Below the pieces are notes generated by a model. That model ran no database searches. It worked only from the letters and a program-made list of their open reading frames with translations, and was not told the origin of the DNA. From Flexithrix dorotheae DSM 6795 (GTDB lineage: Bacteria > Bacteroidota > Bacteroidia > Cytophagales > Flammeovirgaceae), in the NCBI RefSeq assembly GCF_000379765.1, contig NZ_KB903434.1, forward strand, positions 1 to 64,000: a stretch of DNA of 64,000 nt, given 5' to 3'. The stretch's first letter is position 1; each line of letters starts with the position of its first letter. Both the position numbers and the translations under genes were made by a program. Shown here in pieces: positions 1-9,720 of this stretch.

Positions 1-274
1 AGTGTTTTTCCGTTTTATCAAACAAGAACTCAATGTCAGCCACCTGGTATCACTCAATAAAAATGGTATTGAAGTCATCATTTATATGACCCTAATAGTT
101 GCCATGCTCCTGCTTATTTACAAAAAAGCTAATAATATTGGTTATAAAACTGCTAAAAAAAGGTTTAAAACCGAAATAAGAGAACTTGCTATTGCCATTA
201 TGATTTATCTAGCTGGAGGTAACCCGGAACGAATCTTTAAAAATAAAAATGGTCGGAATTTCTTCCGACCATGA
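1..274 (+). pseudogene. C-terminal fragment of an IS4-type DDE transposase (cut by window edge)
   Basis: The reading frame enters from the left edge and ends at a TGA at 272-274. The visible 90 residues resemble the C-terminal end of IS4-family transposases of Bacteroidota: a basic segment, then a hydrophobic strand (YMTLIVAMLLLIYKK), then a helical tail ending in a GGNPERIFK-like motif. The first codon in view is GTG and is probably internal, so the true start lies outside. It is therefore not possible to say whether the gene is intact or a remnant. No paired terminal inverted repeat can be checked from one end. The family call rests on remembered similarity of the tail. Confidence 0.55.
251..270. 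repeat. 8-bp inverted repeat overlapping the transposase stop
   Basis: GGTCGGAA and TTCCGACC form a perfect 8-bp stem with a 4-base loop, ending one base before the transposase stop codon. There is no T-run after it, so it is a poor intrinsic terminator. It may still block read-through from the element, or belong to its terminal region. Confidence 0.4.
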
Positions 275-324
275 CTGGGCCATTAGCCCTCTTCAACATT
301 TAAATAAGATAAGTAGTATTCTTG

Positions 325-753
325 CTATCGTCTGAACGCCAAGACAGCAGCGCCACAATAACTTTTTGAGTTTTGGAATGTAAAACTTAAATAATAAATC
401 CCTGTTGCCCTGCATTTAAAGGTCCAACCTTCCAAAAATTTATTATTGTAAAAGCTAGAAACCATTTTGTTCCTTTTGGAATCGTATAAAGTCCCAATTA
501 AACCCTGAGCACTTCCATCTTTTCCTGATATTCTAATCTGATAATTTGTATCTTTACTAAATACACAGGTATACTCTACCTTTTTCCTTGTACCTCCTCT
601 ACCATCAATTCTATAACTTTTTGAAAATTGAAACCCAGATTCCAAAGATTTCATACTTTTATTTACATAAAGCTCTGAATTACATTGTGCAAAGGCCGAA
701 TTCAGGAAAAAACTGGTAATCAATACAATCCCTGCAATAATTACTTTTTTCAT
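325..753 (-). CDS. small exported protein of unknown function
   Basis: A 142-residue protein with a clear signal peptide (basic start, hydrophobic core, cleavage near SAFAQ). The mature part has four cysteines, which could form two disulfides in the periplasm or outside. The rest alternates polar and aromatic residues as in a small beta-sandwich. I do not recognise the family. It lies 28 bases downstream of the lipoprotein gene at 782-1690 on the same strand, so the two are probably co-transcribed, and it may be a partner of the lipoprotein and the ABCG transporter upstream. Start is ATG at 753. Confidence 0.7.
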   Translation of the reverse strand: MKKVIIAGIVLITSFFLNSAFAQCNSELYVNKSMKSLESGFQFSKSYRIDGRGGTRKKVEYTCVFSKDTNYQIRISGKDGSAQGLIGTLYDSKRNKMVSSFYNNKFLEGWTFKCRATGIYYLSFTFQNSKSYCGAAVLAFRR

Positions 754-781
754 AAATAATTTCTGTTTTCCGGTTAAAAAG

Positions 782-1690
782 TTACTTGATTATTTTATTC
801 CTAATTGATTTTAATAAACTGGTAATACTATCAATATCCCGGTCAGAAATCTTTATTACACTTTTGGTGTTGTCAACAACCACAAGTACACCGTTTTTCT
901 CAACCATTGTGGGTTGCCCATAAACTGTTTCAATCTCTATTTGATCATAGATGCTTTGAAGCTTTTTCAAATCAGTAATTAATTCACCAAATCCATTTTT
1001 TGTTTTATAAACATCAAGAACAAGTAAAATTCTATCAAGTACAATTTTCTGTTCTCCGATCTTTTCTTTTAAGACCTCATTTTTTGTTCTATTGTGAACC
1101 AGAGTGGTTAAGTAAACTGCTTCAATCCAGCCACCAGTCAACAACAAAATGCTTAAATATTCCCTTTTTTGTTCCCTGAGGTGATAATTAATTTTTTCAA
1201 AATTTGCAGTGGTTGTTCTTAAAAGAGCCTCTAAATCTTCATCTGCGCTTTCTGCCAATTTCTTTAAAGTAGCATAATCAAAGAATTGTCCTATTGTAAG
1301 GCCTTCTGCCAGATTTTGAACTGAATTTAGATAATTCAGAGCATCCTGATTTTTGTTGTAAATATTTGAATATCCTAAATCTGTTCCATAAATACCCAGG
1401 TTTAAGGCTTTATCAAAATTAGTATTATAATTTGAAACCCTGCCAGGATCATTTAGGTCGGCTTTATTATAAACTGAACCAACTTCTTTAATTAACAATG
1501 AAATTTCTAATGGAGATGGAATTGATTGCAAGATATCATTTATAATGTCGTCATCCACCGCAGAGGCTTCTTCTTGTACAGGATCTACAGATCCGGCTAA
1601 TTGCTGAGGGCTTTCGCTGCTTGATGCATTATTTGCCCCACATCCTACTAATAGTGTTATTGATAGTATGATTGAATACAGGTTTCTCAT
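782..1690 (-). CDS. lipoprotein of unknown function next to ABCG transporter
   Basis: A protein of about 302 residues with a lipoprotein signal ending in the lipobox LVGC (Cys17), followed by a serine/acid-rich linker. I chose the ATG at 1690. A TTG five codons upstream (1705) is in frame but less likely. The body is mostly alpha-helical with long amphipathic stretches, and a short beta segment (GVLVVVDNTKSV) lies near the C-terminus. No catalytic motif is visible. The gene follows the TerB-ABCG transporter gene with an 81-base gap on the same strand. A role as a lipid-anchored accessory of that transporter is an inference from position only. Confidence 0.7.
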   Translation of the reverse strand: MRNLYSIILSITLLVGCGANNASSSESPQQLAGSVDPVQEEASAVDDDIINDILQSIPSPLEISLLIKEVGSVYNKADLNDPGRVSNYNTNFDKALNLGIYGTDLGYSNIYNKNQDALNYLNSVQNLAEGLTIGQFFDYATLKKLAESADEDLEALLRTTTANFEKINYHLREQKREYLSILLLTGGWIEAVYLTTLVHNRTKNEVLKEKIGEQKIVLDRILLVLDVYKTKNGFGELITDLKKLQSIYDQIEIETVYGQPTMVEKNGVLVVVDNTKSVIKISDRDIDSITSLLKSIRNKIIK

Positions 1691-1786
1691 GATTATTTTT
1701 TTCAAAATTAAAGTGAGACTTTAAATAGATTAAAAATTTTTAAAACTATGAAAACAAAGTTTTTGATCAACGATCACTTAGTATTA

Positions 1787-4700
1787 TTATTTTCTTTTAA
1801 ATCTTCTCGAACTTACATTACTAAATTGCCTAATTAACTTTGACAACCAATCATAATATAAGGAAATGTAGAGCATAAAAGTCATTAACCAAATCACCGC
1901 CAAATTGAAAACATAAGTATCAAAATATTTCCCAAAAAATGGTTTTTCTGAGGCTAAAAATTGTGCCCTATAATTTAGTGGATTTTCCGAAAGTTTTGGC
2001 ATCTGGTATACAGGATCAACAATTTGGATAATTTCTCCATTTTCCACATCAATCCTTTCTTCGGCCGAACTATTCTTCATTAGGCTAGTCAACTGATCAT
2101 TAGAATACCTATCAATCAGCTCCTTAAGGTTTTCTCCTTCTTTAAGCCTTTGCTGCATAACATAAAGGATAGAATCCTTAGCCTCACCTGCATTTACTAA
2201 GTTAAGGCTATAAAATCCTTTTGAATCTTCCAAATGATACCATAATCGGGATGAAACTGATTCATCATAATTTTCAATAGATATATTTTTAAAATCTTCA
2301 AGGTTTCCTTCTCCAGCATTTATGGTGTAAGGATCTTTCAAAAACTCCGATTTGAGAATCTGTAGATTAGCTGCAGCTAAAGCTTTTGTAGAATCATTTT
2401 TTTGCTCAAGCAAAGAATTAGTCGCTGTAATTAACTCCTGCATTTTTGGAATCCAGTAGGCTGCTTTAAAGTTATTGATGCTTTCTTGCTTTTCGTATTC
2501 AAATATCCCACTCTGGTATTTGTTTCCCTTAAATTGCTCCACAGCCAATGCTTCGTAGGACCATCTGGAAGCCATCCCATCAGCAATTAGAGGAACCATT
2601 CCTCTTTTACTTATGACATTATTTAATTTATCAAAGTCAAAAATCACCCCACTTAAAACCAATTGAGGAATAATTAATAATGGAATTAGAATATATACTG
2701 TAACCGCAGAATTAAATGCAGACGAAATATTTAACCCAAGCACATTGGCATGGCAAGAAACCGTAAATAAAACAAGCCAATACATTATATTTAGCCCCTC
2801 AATCTCTAATATCGTATTGCCAATCAAAACGAAACTCAGGGTTTGAATACCTGAAAGGGAAAATAAGATAATCAGTTTGGAAATTAAGTAACTACTTCTA
2901 CTCAAATTCAAAAACTTCTCTCTTTTAAGAATTTTTCTATCCCTAATAATTTCCTCAGCACTTACTGACAATCCCATAAAAAGGGAAACAATTATACAGA
3001 TTAGTATATAGGCAGGTATATTATCATTATGCCTATAAATATATTCCATATCATGGCTTCCTTTATATCTAATAATAAGGGCCAATATTAAAGCCAACAA
3101 TGGAGCTTCAACTAAATTAATAGCCAAATATTGGGTATTACTAATCTTAGACAGAAAATCCCGAATGGCAAAAATCACTGTTTGATTTAGCTTTGTTGGG
3201 ATCTTTAAAGTTTTGGGAGGTTTTTCTTTTATATCTTCCTTTCTATCCAAAACATGTTCTTCCTGAAAGCATTTGTGCCATTCCATTGGCTGAACCTTTC
3301 TCCTGTTTGTAAATTCTCCATATTCATCCACCACACGGGCTTCAATAATATTGAAAATCTGTTCCGGATTAACATTACCGCAGGTATGGCACTGCCCCTG
3401 CTCACTGTCAACTTGTCCTGAGGCTTTTTTGAAGTAAACAACTGCCTCTACTGGATTACCATAAAAGATTGGATAGCCACCAGTATCCATCAGAAACATC
3501 TTATCAAACATTTTATATATATCTGAAGATGGCTGGTGAATTACGACAAATATTAACTTACCTTTTAAAGACAATTCTTTTAAAAGGTCAATTACGTTTT
3601 CAGAATCCCGGGACGATAATCCAGATGTGGGTTCATCTACAAACAAAACAGCTGGTTCTCTAATTAATTCGAGAGCAATGTTTAATCTTTTTCTTTGCCC
3701 ACCACTTATTTTTTTATTTAATACATTTCCAACCTTTAGATCTTTAATTCTATCCAATCCAAGACTCTCTAAAACTTCCATTACACGCTTGTCCAATTCC
3801 TCCTTGGTAGAACCTTTGAAACAAAGCTTCGCGTTGTAAAACAGGTTTTGGTAAACTGTGAGGTCTTCTATCAATAAATCATCCTGGGCTACATACCCTA
3901 TAATCCCCTCGATCTTATCTTTTTCGGTGTAAATATTAAATCCATTTATCAACACTTCTCCTTTAGAAGGATTTTCTAAACCGGCTAAAGTGTTTAACAA
4001 TGTAGTTTTACCAGCTCCACTGGCTCCCATTATTCCAATGAGCTTTCCAGTATTTTCTGAAATATTTACATTTCTAAGACCGATATCCCCATTTGGAAAT
4101 TTAAATTCCAGTCCATAAACATTGAAGGAAATTTTATCGGCCTCTTTGTCACTATTGTATCTTGAAACAAGGTCACTGTAATATAATGGAGCTCCTTTAG
4201 GAGTTTTAAATACACTTCCAGGTGAAAACTGTAAAATACTGCCTTTTTTCACTGGCATACTATTGAGATATATTTCATCAATCCCAGTGTATTTCGTGAA
4301 ATAAAGACCAACACTTTTAACCCTAACAAAAATAATTTCTCCATCAAGAAGTCCTGAATCAATAAATTTAATTTTACTTCCTTCAGGAGGCATCTCATCA
4401 TCGAAAATCAGGATATCTTCATGATTTAATTTTGATGAGTGCTCTTCAATTACAAAACTTTCAATTAATTTATATTCATCGGTAGGAACATTAAATACAG
4501 TGGATACAGTATTTATAATTTCCATCCTCTGAGGAGTAAATGATCTATCTGCTGCTAATAATTCCAGAAGCTTACTTAATACAATAACCTTCTGTTTTTG
4601 GTTTAGGGTTTTATTAATTTTCCTACAAATCCCTAGTGTCCTCACAGAATCCTTTACATTGGTCAACCTCTTTTTAGCTCGTTTTTTTCCACCATCCTCA

Positions 4701-4900
4701 TCCTCTGCAGGAACTAATTCCTTTACACCATAATCTGAAAATTTATCGTACAATGCAATATATTCCTTAACAGTATTTGTATCCAATTCCTGCTTAAAAT
4801 ACTTTATTACAAAGTTTCTTTCACCCTCTGTAACCCCTCCATCCTGCTTGGAGATTATGGCAAATAACTGGGTTAGTGCTTTTAGGATTTCTTCACTCAT
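1787..4900 (-). CDS. TerB / FHA-like / ABCG-type ATP-binding and permease fusion protein
   Basis: A 1037-residue half-transporter. Residues 1-150 resemble a TerB-type helical domain. Residues about 165-250 look like a degenerate FHA domain (IYLNSMPVKKGSI stretch). The ABC ATPase follows: Walker A GASGAGKTT (about 292-300), signature SGGQRK (399-404), Walker B AVLFVDEP (417-424) and the switch histidine in VVIHQP. A linker at about 504-545 holds CHTC and a later HKC, a possible metal site. The C-terminal half is an ABC-2/ABCG membrane domain with a long extracytoplasmic loop before the last helix. ABCG-type proteins usually export lipids or hydrophobic compounds; the substrate here is unknown. 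The gene lies downstream of the SiaC-like gene. Confidence 0.9.
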   Translation of the reverse strand: MSEEILKALTQLFAIISKQDGGVTEGERNFVIKYFKQELDTNTVKEYIALYDKFSDYGVKELVPAEDEDGGKKRAKKRLTNVKDSVRTLGICRKINKTLNQKQKVIVLSKLLELLAADRSFTPQRMEIINTVSTVFNVPTDEYKLIESFVIEEHSSKLNHEDILIFDDEMPPEGSKIKFIDSGLLDGEIIFVRVKSVGLYFTKYTGIDEIYLNSMPVKKGSILQFSPGSVFKTPKGAPLYYSDLVSRYNSDKEADKISFNVYGLEFKFPNGDIGLRNVNISENTGKLIGIMGASGAGKTTLLNTLAGLENPSKGEVLINGFNIYTEKDKIEGIIGYVAQDDLLIEDLTVYQNLFYNAKLCFKGSTKEELDKRVMEVLESLGLDRIKDLKVGNVLNKKISGGQRKRLNIALELIREPAVLFVDEPTSGLSSRDSENVIDLLKELSLKGKLIFVVIHQPSSDIYKMFDKMFLMDTGGYPIFYGNPVEAVVYFKKASGQVDSEQGQCHTCGNVNPEQIFNIIEARVVDEYGEFTNRRKVQPMEWHKCFQEEHVLDRKEDIKEKPPKTLKIPTKLNQTVIFAIRDFLSKISNTQYLAINLVEAPLLALILALIIRYKGSHDMEYIYRHNDNIPAYILICIIVSLFMGLSVSAEEIIRDRKILKREKFLNLSRSSYLISKLIILFSLSGIQTLSFVLIGNTILEIEGLNIMYWLVLFTVSCHANVLGLNISSAFNSAVTVYILIPLLIIPQLVLSGVIFDFDKLNNVISKRGMVPLIADGMASRWSYEALAVEQFKGNKYQSGIFEYEKQESINNFKAAYWIPKMQELITATNSLLEQKNDSTKALAAANLQILKSEFLKDPYTINAGEGNLEDFKNISIENYDESVSSRLWYHLEDSKGFYSLNLVNAGEAKDSILYVMQQRLKEGENLKELIDRYSNDQLTSLMKNSSAEERIDVENGEIIQIVDPVYQMPKLSENPLNYRAQFLASEKPFFGKYFDTYVFNLAVIWLMTFMLYISLYYDWLSKLIRQFSNVSSRRFKRK

Positions 4901-5194
4901 TTATCTGGATTGATAAAATTTTTAAATAAGAAACTATATCTCAAAAATTTTCAATTAAAAAAAACTAATATCTTAACGGAGTTGGCAAAGAATATTGCTG
5001 ATGATAAGTAAAAAAGTGCAAGTTAAATTTAGGAGAATAAGAATGAGTAAGGCTTTCTTAGGAGGCAAGCTTTTTTCCTGCTTGATAAATTAATTTTGTG
5101 CAGGTGTTTACGAAAAGCAAAAAATGTTTGCTTTGTTATAGATTAGAGAAGAATTTCCCATAGCACTTTTTATACTATGGGAAATTATAAAACC
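4901..5194. other. 294-base gap between SiaC-like and ABCG genes
   Basis: No gene is seen. Apart from the hairpin at 5152-5186, there is a small CAAGC/GCTTG stem near 5068-5085. The gap presumably carries the promoter of the transporter gene (minus strand), but I see no convincing match to the Bacteroidota consensus TTTG/TAnnTTTG. Confidence 0.4.
5152..5186 (-). terminator. 12-bp hairpin just downstream of the SiaC-like gene
   Basis: AATTTCCCATAG pairs perfectly with CTATGGGAAATT across an 11-base loop, 8 bases past the SiaC-like stop codon. The stem is strong but the minus-strand U-tract is poor (CTTCTCT). It could be a terminator, an attenuator that reduces transcription into the transporter gene, or a 3' stabilising hairpin. 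Confidence 0.5.
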
Positions 5195-5557
5195 TTAGTA
5201 AGTTTTAAAATCGAAAGGAACATCAACTAATTCAGAGAATTCTTCTCCTGCTTCTTCCATATCTTCATCATCCTCATGAAAGTACCAAACTACGTTAGCA
5301 CCTTCTACCTCTTCAAGTTTAGATAAAATATCTAAAATTAATTTGGAAGAAGCGGTATTAAAGTATTCTAATTTAAATAAAAAAGGAGTATTATCATTAG
5401 GATTATCCTTGTACTGCTCCAACCAATCCAAAACAGGCTGGAAAAATTCAGCTGAATCCTCCGGTAAGGATCTTCCAGATAATTCAAAAACTTTGTTTTC
5501 TTTATCTAAAAGTATTTTTGGAGTATCTTCAGTCCCTTCTAAGTTTAAAATATTCAT
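5195..5557 (-). CDS. siaC: SiaC-type regulatory phosphoprotein (DUF1987)
   Basis: A 120-residue acidic protein of the DUF1987/SiaC family. In Pseudomonas aeruginosa SiaC is the switch protein phosphorylated by SiaB and dephosphorylated by SiaA; unphosphorylated SiaC activates the diguanylate cyclase SiaD. Here the motif EYFNTASSK places a threonine at residue 68, the same number as the phosphosite reported for SiaC. The C-terminus is rich in Asp and Glu. The gene is 15 bases after the SiaB-like kinase gene and forms an operon with it. No diguanylate cyclase is in the window, so its output partner is unknown; the ABCG transporter is the next gene downstream. Confidence 0.88.
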   Translation of the reverse strand: MNILNLEGTEDTPKILLDKENKVFELSGRSLPEDSAEFFQPVLDWLEQYKDNPNDNTPFLFKLEYFNTASSKLILDILSKLEEVEGANVVWYFHEDDEDMEEAGEEFSELVDVPFDFKTY

Positions 5558-5572
5558 ATTATTAAGCGTTTA

Positions 5573-6115
5573 TTAGATTCTAGGAATAGTGGTTTTTAAT
5601 GAAAAGAATGAAAGTTCTTGGTTTATTGGCTCAAAGTCAAAAACTAATTTTTTACCTGATTTCCGAGCCATATCTACAAATCCTAATCCAGCCCCTCCTT
5701 TCTCTGAAAGAGAACCGTTTCGGATAATTTCTTTATATAAAGATTTAAGACCATCCTTATCAAGTTTATTAATGTTGGTAAGTTTTTCAGACATACTTTC
5801 AACATTATTGGAAAGGATAGCATTTCCTGAGGTTATGAAATATTCATCTTCCTGCTTTCCAATCATAAATATGGCATTGTTCTTACCATAAAGCTCCACA
5901 TCAAAGCTTTCTGAATGCTTACAAATGTTTTGAAGACATTCTACCATAACATTGAAAACTTTTCTTTTAATACCAGATTCTTCGCCAAAAGAATCCATAT
6001 TTCTTTCTGCCATGGCTAATACTGATTTAGTTATTTCCTGGGTAAACTCACCCTCGTAAACCAATATCAGGTTTTTCTTCAACATGGTCTTGTGTAAATC
6101 ATAGATATATTTCAT
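5573..6115 (-). CDS. siaB: SiaB-family protein kinase (HATPase-like)
   Basis: A 180-residue protein of the SiaB family (DUF6272), cytoplasmic, with a GHKL-type ATP-binding fold. The N-box-like helix reads VECLQNICKHS and the G-box-like loop is GGAGLGFVDMARKSG. Its expected job is to phosphorylate the SiaC-type protein encoded 15 bases downstream. The gene lies 103 bases after the PP2C sensor-phosphatase gene, giving the phosphatase-kinase-substrate order of a SiaABC partner switch. Start is ATG at 6115. Confidence 0.85.
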   Translation of the reverse strand: MKYIYDLHKTMLKKNLILVYEGEFTQEITKSVLAMAERNMDSFGEESGIKRKVFNVMVECLQNICKHSESFDVELYGKNNAIFMIGKQEDEYFITSGNAILSNNVESMSEKLTNINKLDKDGLKSLYKEIIRNGSLSEKGGAGLGFVDMARKSGKKLVFDFEPINQELSFFSLKTTIPRI

Positions 6116-6218
6116 AACTCGTTATTTTTCAGCTACCTAACTCTTATGGTTGGATTCTTAATACTATAATTTATAAGAATTAAAATTATTGTTTTATATG
6201 TATTGAAATTTGTATTTA

Positions 6219-9200
6219 TCAGAACTTTATTCCTATCATTAATACATCATCCGTCTGTCTTTTACCTTCTTTCCAATCATTAAATTCTTGGATGAATCGG
6301 TCTCTAATGTCAGCCATATTTTTATGGTTTCTTTCGGAAATTATTGCCCTGATTCTTTGGTTACCAAATTTTTTATTTAATTCTCCTCCAAATTGATCTG
6401 GGAATCCATCTGAGAACATATAATACTCATCCCCTTGTCTTATGTCCATTCTATGGGTGGTAAACTCAGTTCTGGTTTTATATTTTCCTCCTCCAATTGG
6501 GAACTTATTTCCTTTAACCTGTACTAATTCGTTATTGGTAAATAAATATAATGGTCTGTTGGCTCCCGCATATTCAATGAAATTATCTTTGTAGTTCACC
6601 CTCAAAAGTGCTATATCCATACCATCTCTTGTAGTTGCATCCTCATCATCCTGTCTCAATGTTCTGGTAACACCAGCATTCAGACGATCCAAAACCACTC
6701 CGGCAGAAAGATTCTTCCTCCCATTAATTATATCATTCAGAATAAAATAACCAATCAGAGATATTAATGCTCCTGGAACTCCGTGTCCAGTACAATCAGC
6801 TGCTGCTATATAGATATCATCTCCTTTTTGAATAAACCATGGAAAATCCCCACTTACAACATCTCTTGGTTGATAAAAAATAAATGAATCCTCAAATACC
6901 TGCTTTATGATTCTGTCGTCAGGTAAAATTGCAGTTTGAATTCTTTTAGCATAATTAATACTCTCCGTAATTTTCTTATTATTTGCTCTAATCTCAACTT
7001 CCGTTTTCTTCCTTTCTGTGATATCGTGAGATACAAATAATACTGACTCTACCTTATTATTTTCTCCAAATTCAGGAATTGCATTTACCTGCATCACTCG
7101 CTCTTCTCCGTCAAGAATTGGGAAATTCATCTCTATAGAAACTTTTTCCTTTTTCTCAAGAACCTCTTCAAAAATTTCTTTCCAGGACGCTTTTATTCCC
7201 CCATCAATTTCAATTTCCTCAAGCGATTTGGATAGATAATACTCTGGTTTTTGTTTTGTGAGGGTAGAAATTACAGGATTAATGTAAAAGAAAATTCCCT
7301 TGTTATTTAACCTCTTTATCAAATCTAGTGAATTTTCAGAAAGTGCCTGCATCTGGCTTCTCATTCGTTCCTCTTTCTCGGCCCTTCTTCTTTCCGTAAT
7401 ATCCCTAGAATTAATTACAATTCCCTCAATTGCAGAATCATTAAGTAGGTTATTTCCTGTAGCCTCCAACCAAACAGTTTCGCCATCACTCTGTTTATAT
7501 TCATACTGAACTGTTATACTTCTATCAGGATACTTTAATAGTTTTTCGAACATACCTTCAAATGTTTTCACACTATTAGGATGAACATTTTCTATATCTT
7601 TAAAGCCTATTAAATCCTCTGCATAGTAACCTAAAATTGGTTCAACTGAAGGGCTAACATATCTTACTACTCCATCTTTTTCATAAATTGTTATTACCTC
7701 AGAAGCATTTTCAAGTAATACTTGTAGCCTTTTTTGACTTCGGTTTACTTCTAATATTTGATCTTCTAATCTGTGATTAGTCCTTTTTAGTTCTTCCTGA
7801 GTAGCTTCCATTTCTTCAGCATTCTGTCTAAGAATTTCTTGCTGAAGTTGTAATTCCTCACTCATTTTCTGAGATTCCTGAAGTAGGTTTACAGTCTTCT
7901 CATTTACCTTAATGTTGAAAATCGTTCTGGCGATAATTACACTAATTTCTTCTACGAAAGATATTTGGGTCTTATTGAATTTATCGAATCCGGCAAATTC
8001 CATTATTCCATATATCTTTTCATCTGTGATCAATGGAACCAATAATAAGCAACTAGGTCTTTGGTCCCCAAGTAGCCCAGATGAAATGGTTACATAGTCA
8101 TGGGGAATTTCAGTTCTTAAAATCACCTCTTGTTCTGCTGCACATTGCCCCACTAATCCCTCTGCAAATTTAAAGCTCGCTTTAAGGTATTTCTTTTTAC
8201 CATAGGCATAACTCGACTTTATTTCAAATAAAGGATTATTGGAATCTTCATCATTTAAGGTATAAAATGCTCCTTGGATAGCTCCAATTTTTTCAACCAT
8301 ATAACCCGTAATCTCATCACCAAGATCTTCAAGGTTATTATGTAATCTTAATAATTGACTTATTTCGGCAATACCCCCTACAATCCAATTTCTTTCTTTA
8401 TCCTTTTTTTCAGACTCCCTGATACTTTCACTCATCGTTACAAGAGCATTTCCTAAAAGGTCATCCTCGCTCATTGGAGTAAAGTCTGCATCATAATTAC
8501 CTTCTCCAATTTGATGGGCAAAATCAGCGGTATTTTTCAATGACGATACTAAATCCTGGACTGCAAAAGCCATTTCTCCAATTTCATCATTAGAGGATTT
8601 AGTAGATCCTTCTGGAAGTATACCCTTTGAGACTAACTTTAATTTATTTTTTAGAGATAAAACCGGATTTGTTAGAAATTTAGAGAAAATTAAAGAAATA
8701 AAAATAGAGAAGATTAAAATTATCCCACCAGACCTTAAAAAAGTCCATATTAAGGATTCCTGCACACTATTTATCTCTTCTTCATCCATTTTTACAATCA
8801 TACCCCATTTGGTATTAGGAATGAAGGACCAACATGCTAAAGTTTTATCATCATTATAATCAATATCCCAAATAAAATCAGTTGAATCATTCATTACCGC
8901 TTTAGTTGCAGCCATAGAATAATCGTTATTCTGAGGATCAACTACAGTAGTCATTAGTCCCACATCCGACTTTCGCAGTGGACTAATAAACCTAACCATG
9001 GAACCAGATACTTTACAAAGCAAAATTTCACCTGATTCACCCAAACCTGAATAATCTTGAAGGATAGGAAATATTTTTTCACTTACATTTACCTCAATAA
9101 TTGCATATCCTGTAGATTCGTTGAATTCATTTTGTAACTCAGAAGCTACATATAAACAAACCTTTTCATCCAGCCCAATAAAAGGATCGCTATAGTAAAT

Positions 9201-9677
9201 ATGTCTTGCTTCAGATTTTACTTCGTTGAAGTTTCTATAAACTTGCCCTACAAAAACATCATTGGATGCCTTGTTATATTGATTCGTTACAACTCCATCA
9301 TTGTCTGTAATTATTATATTTTTATACCCGTAGTTTTCATAAATAGGCTGAAGGTTAGAAAGAGAATTATCAGAAAAAGATTCAGCATTCGGCTGAATAG
9401 AATCAATGGCTACCTCAATAGGCTCATCCTCCAAATGGGATTCATTTCCAAAATTGAATTTCTTAATGATGCCAAGATTAGCTTCTAATTGATTGAATAA
9501 TCCACTTATTTCAGCACTTTTAGAAGAATTGATTACACTTAATGTCTCCCTATATCTACTCTGGATCGACTCCTGACTCTGGATGTAGGAAAGGTAACTA
9601 ATGGCGAGAATTGAGATGATTACCACTGAAAGTAACAGTAGGGTAATCTTGGTGCCTATTTTTATTTTTTTAAACAT
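6219..9677 (-). CDS. membrane sensor phosphatase: Cache-like/HAMP/GAF/PAS/PAS/SpoIIE-PP2C (SiaA-like)
   Basis: A 1152-residue protein. A first membrane helix (about 13-33) is followed by a roughly 280-residue extracytoplasmic sensor region of dCache type, a second helix (about 312-335), HAMP, a GAF domain (about 440-590), a coiled coil, two PAS domains (typical RDITERRR and HDITERKK ends) and a C-terminal SpoIIE-type PP2C phosphatase. Metal-site motifs are present: SGDF, ADCTGHGVPGAL, FSDGFPDQ and the late TDD. The position after SGDF, usually Tyr, is Pro. By family and context it should dephosphorylate the SiaC-type protein encoded downstream when its sensory domains are triggered. Confidence 0.9.
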   Translation of the reverse strand: MFKKIKIGTKITLLLLSVVIISILAISYLSYIQSQESIQSRYRETLSVINSSKSAEISGLFNQLEANLGIIKKFNFGNESHLEDEPIEVAIDSIQPNAESFSDNSLSNLQPIYENYGYKNIIITDNDGVVTNQYNKASNDVFVGQVYRNFNEVKSEARHIYYSDPFIGLDEKVCLYVASELQNEFNESTGYAIIEVNVSEKIFPILQDYSGLGESGEILLCKVSGSMVRFISPLRKSDVGLMTTVVDPQNNDYSMAATKAVMNDSTDFIWDIDYNDDKTLACWSFIPNTKWGMIVKMDEEEINSVQESLIWTFLRSGGIILIFSIFISLIFSKFLTNPVLSLKNKLKLVSKGILPEGSTKSSNDEIGEMAFAVQDLVSSLKNTADFAHQIGEGNYDADFTPMSEDDLLGNALVTMSESIRESEKKDKERNWIVGGIAEISQLLRLHNNLEDLGDEITGYMVEKIGAIQGAFYTLNDEDSNNPLFEIKSSYAYGKKKYLKASFKFAEGLVGQCAAEQEVILRTEIPHDYVTISSGLLGDQRPSCLLLVPLITDEKIYGIMEFAGFDKFNKTQISFVEEISVIIARTIFNIKVNEKTVNLLQESQKMSEELQLQQEILRQNAEEMEATQEELKRTNHRLEDQILEVNRSQKRLQVLLENASEVITIYEKDGVVRYVSPSVEPILGYYAEDLIGFKDIENVHPNSVKTFEGMFEKLLKYPDRSITVQYEYKQSDGETVWLEATGNNLLNDSAIEGIVINSRDITERRRAEKEERMRSQMQALSENSLDLIKRLNNKGIFFYINPVISTLTKQKPEYYLSKSLEEIEIDGGIKASWKEIFEEVLEKKEKVSIEMNFPILDGEERVMQVNAIPEFGENNKVESVLFVSHDITERKKTEVEIRANNKKITESINYAKRIQTAILPDDRIIKQVFEDSFIFYQPRDVVSGDFPWFIQKGDDIYIAAADCTGHGVPGALISLIGYFILNDIINGRKNLSAGVVLDRLNAGVTRTLRQDDEDATTRDGMDIALLRVNYKDNFIEYAGANRPLYLFTNNELVQVKGNKFPIGGGKYKTRTEFTTHRMDIRQGDEYYMFSDGFPDQFGGELNKKFGNQRIRAIISERNHKNMADIRDRFIQEFNDWKEGKRQTDDVLMIGIKF

Positions 9678-9720
9678 TTCTGAATAAAGTTTCCCTGCGA
9701 GATTGTCAAAATTTTTGATA

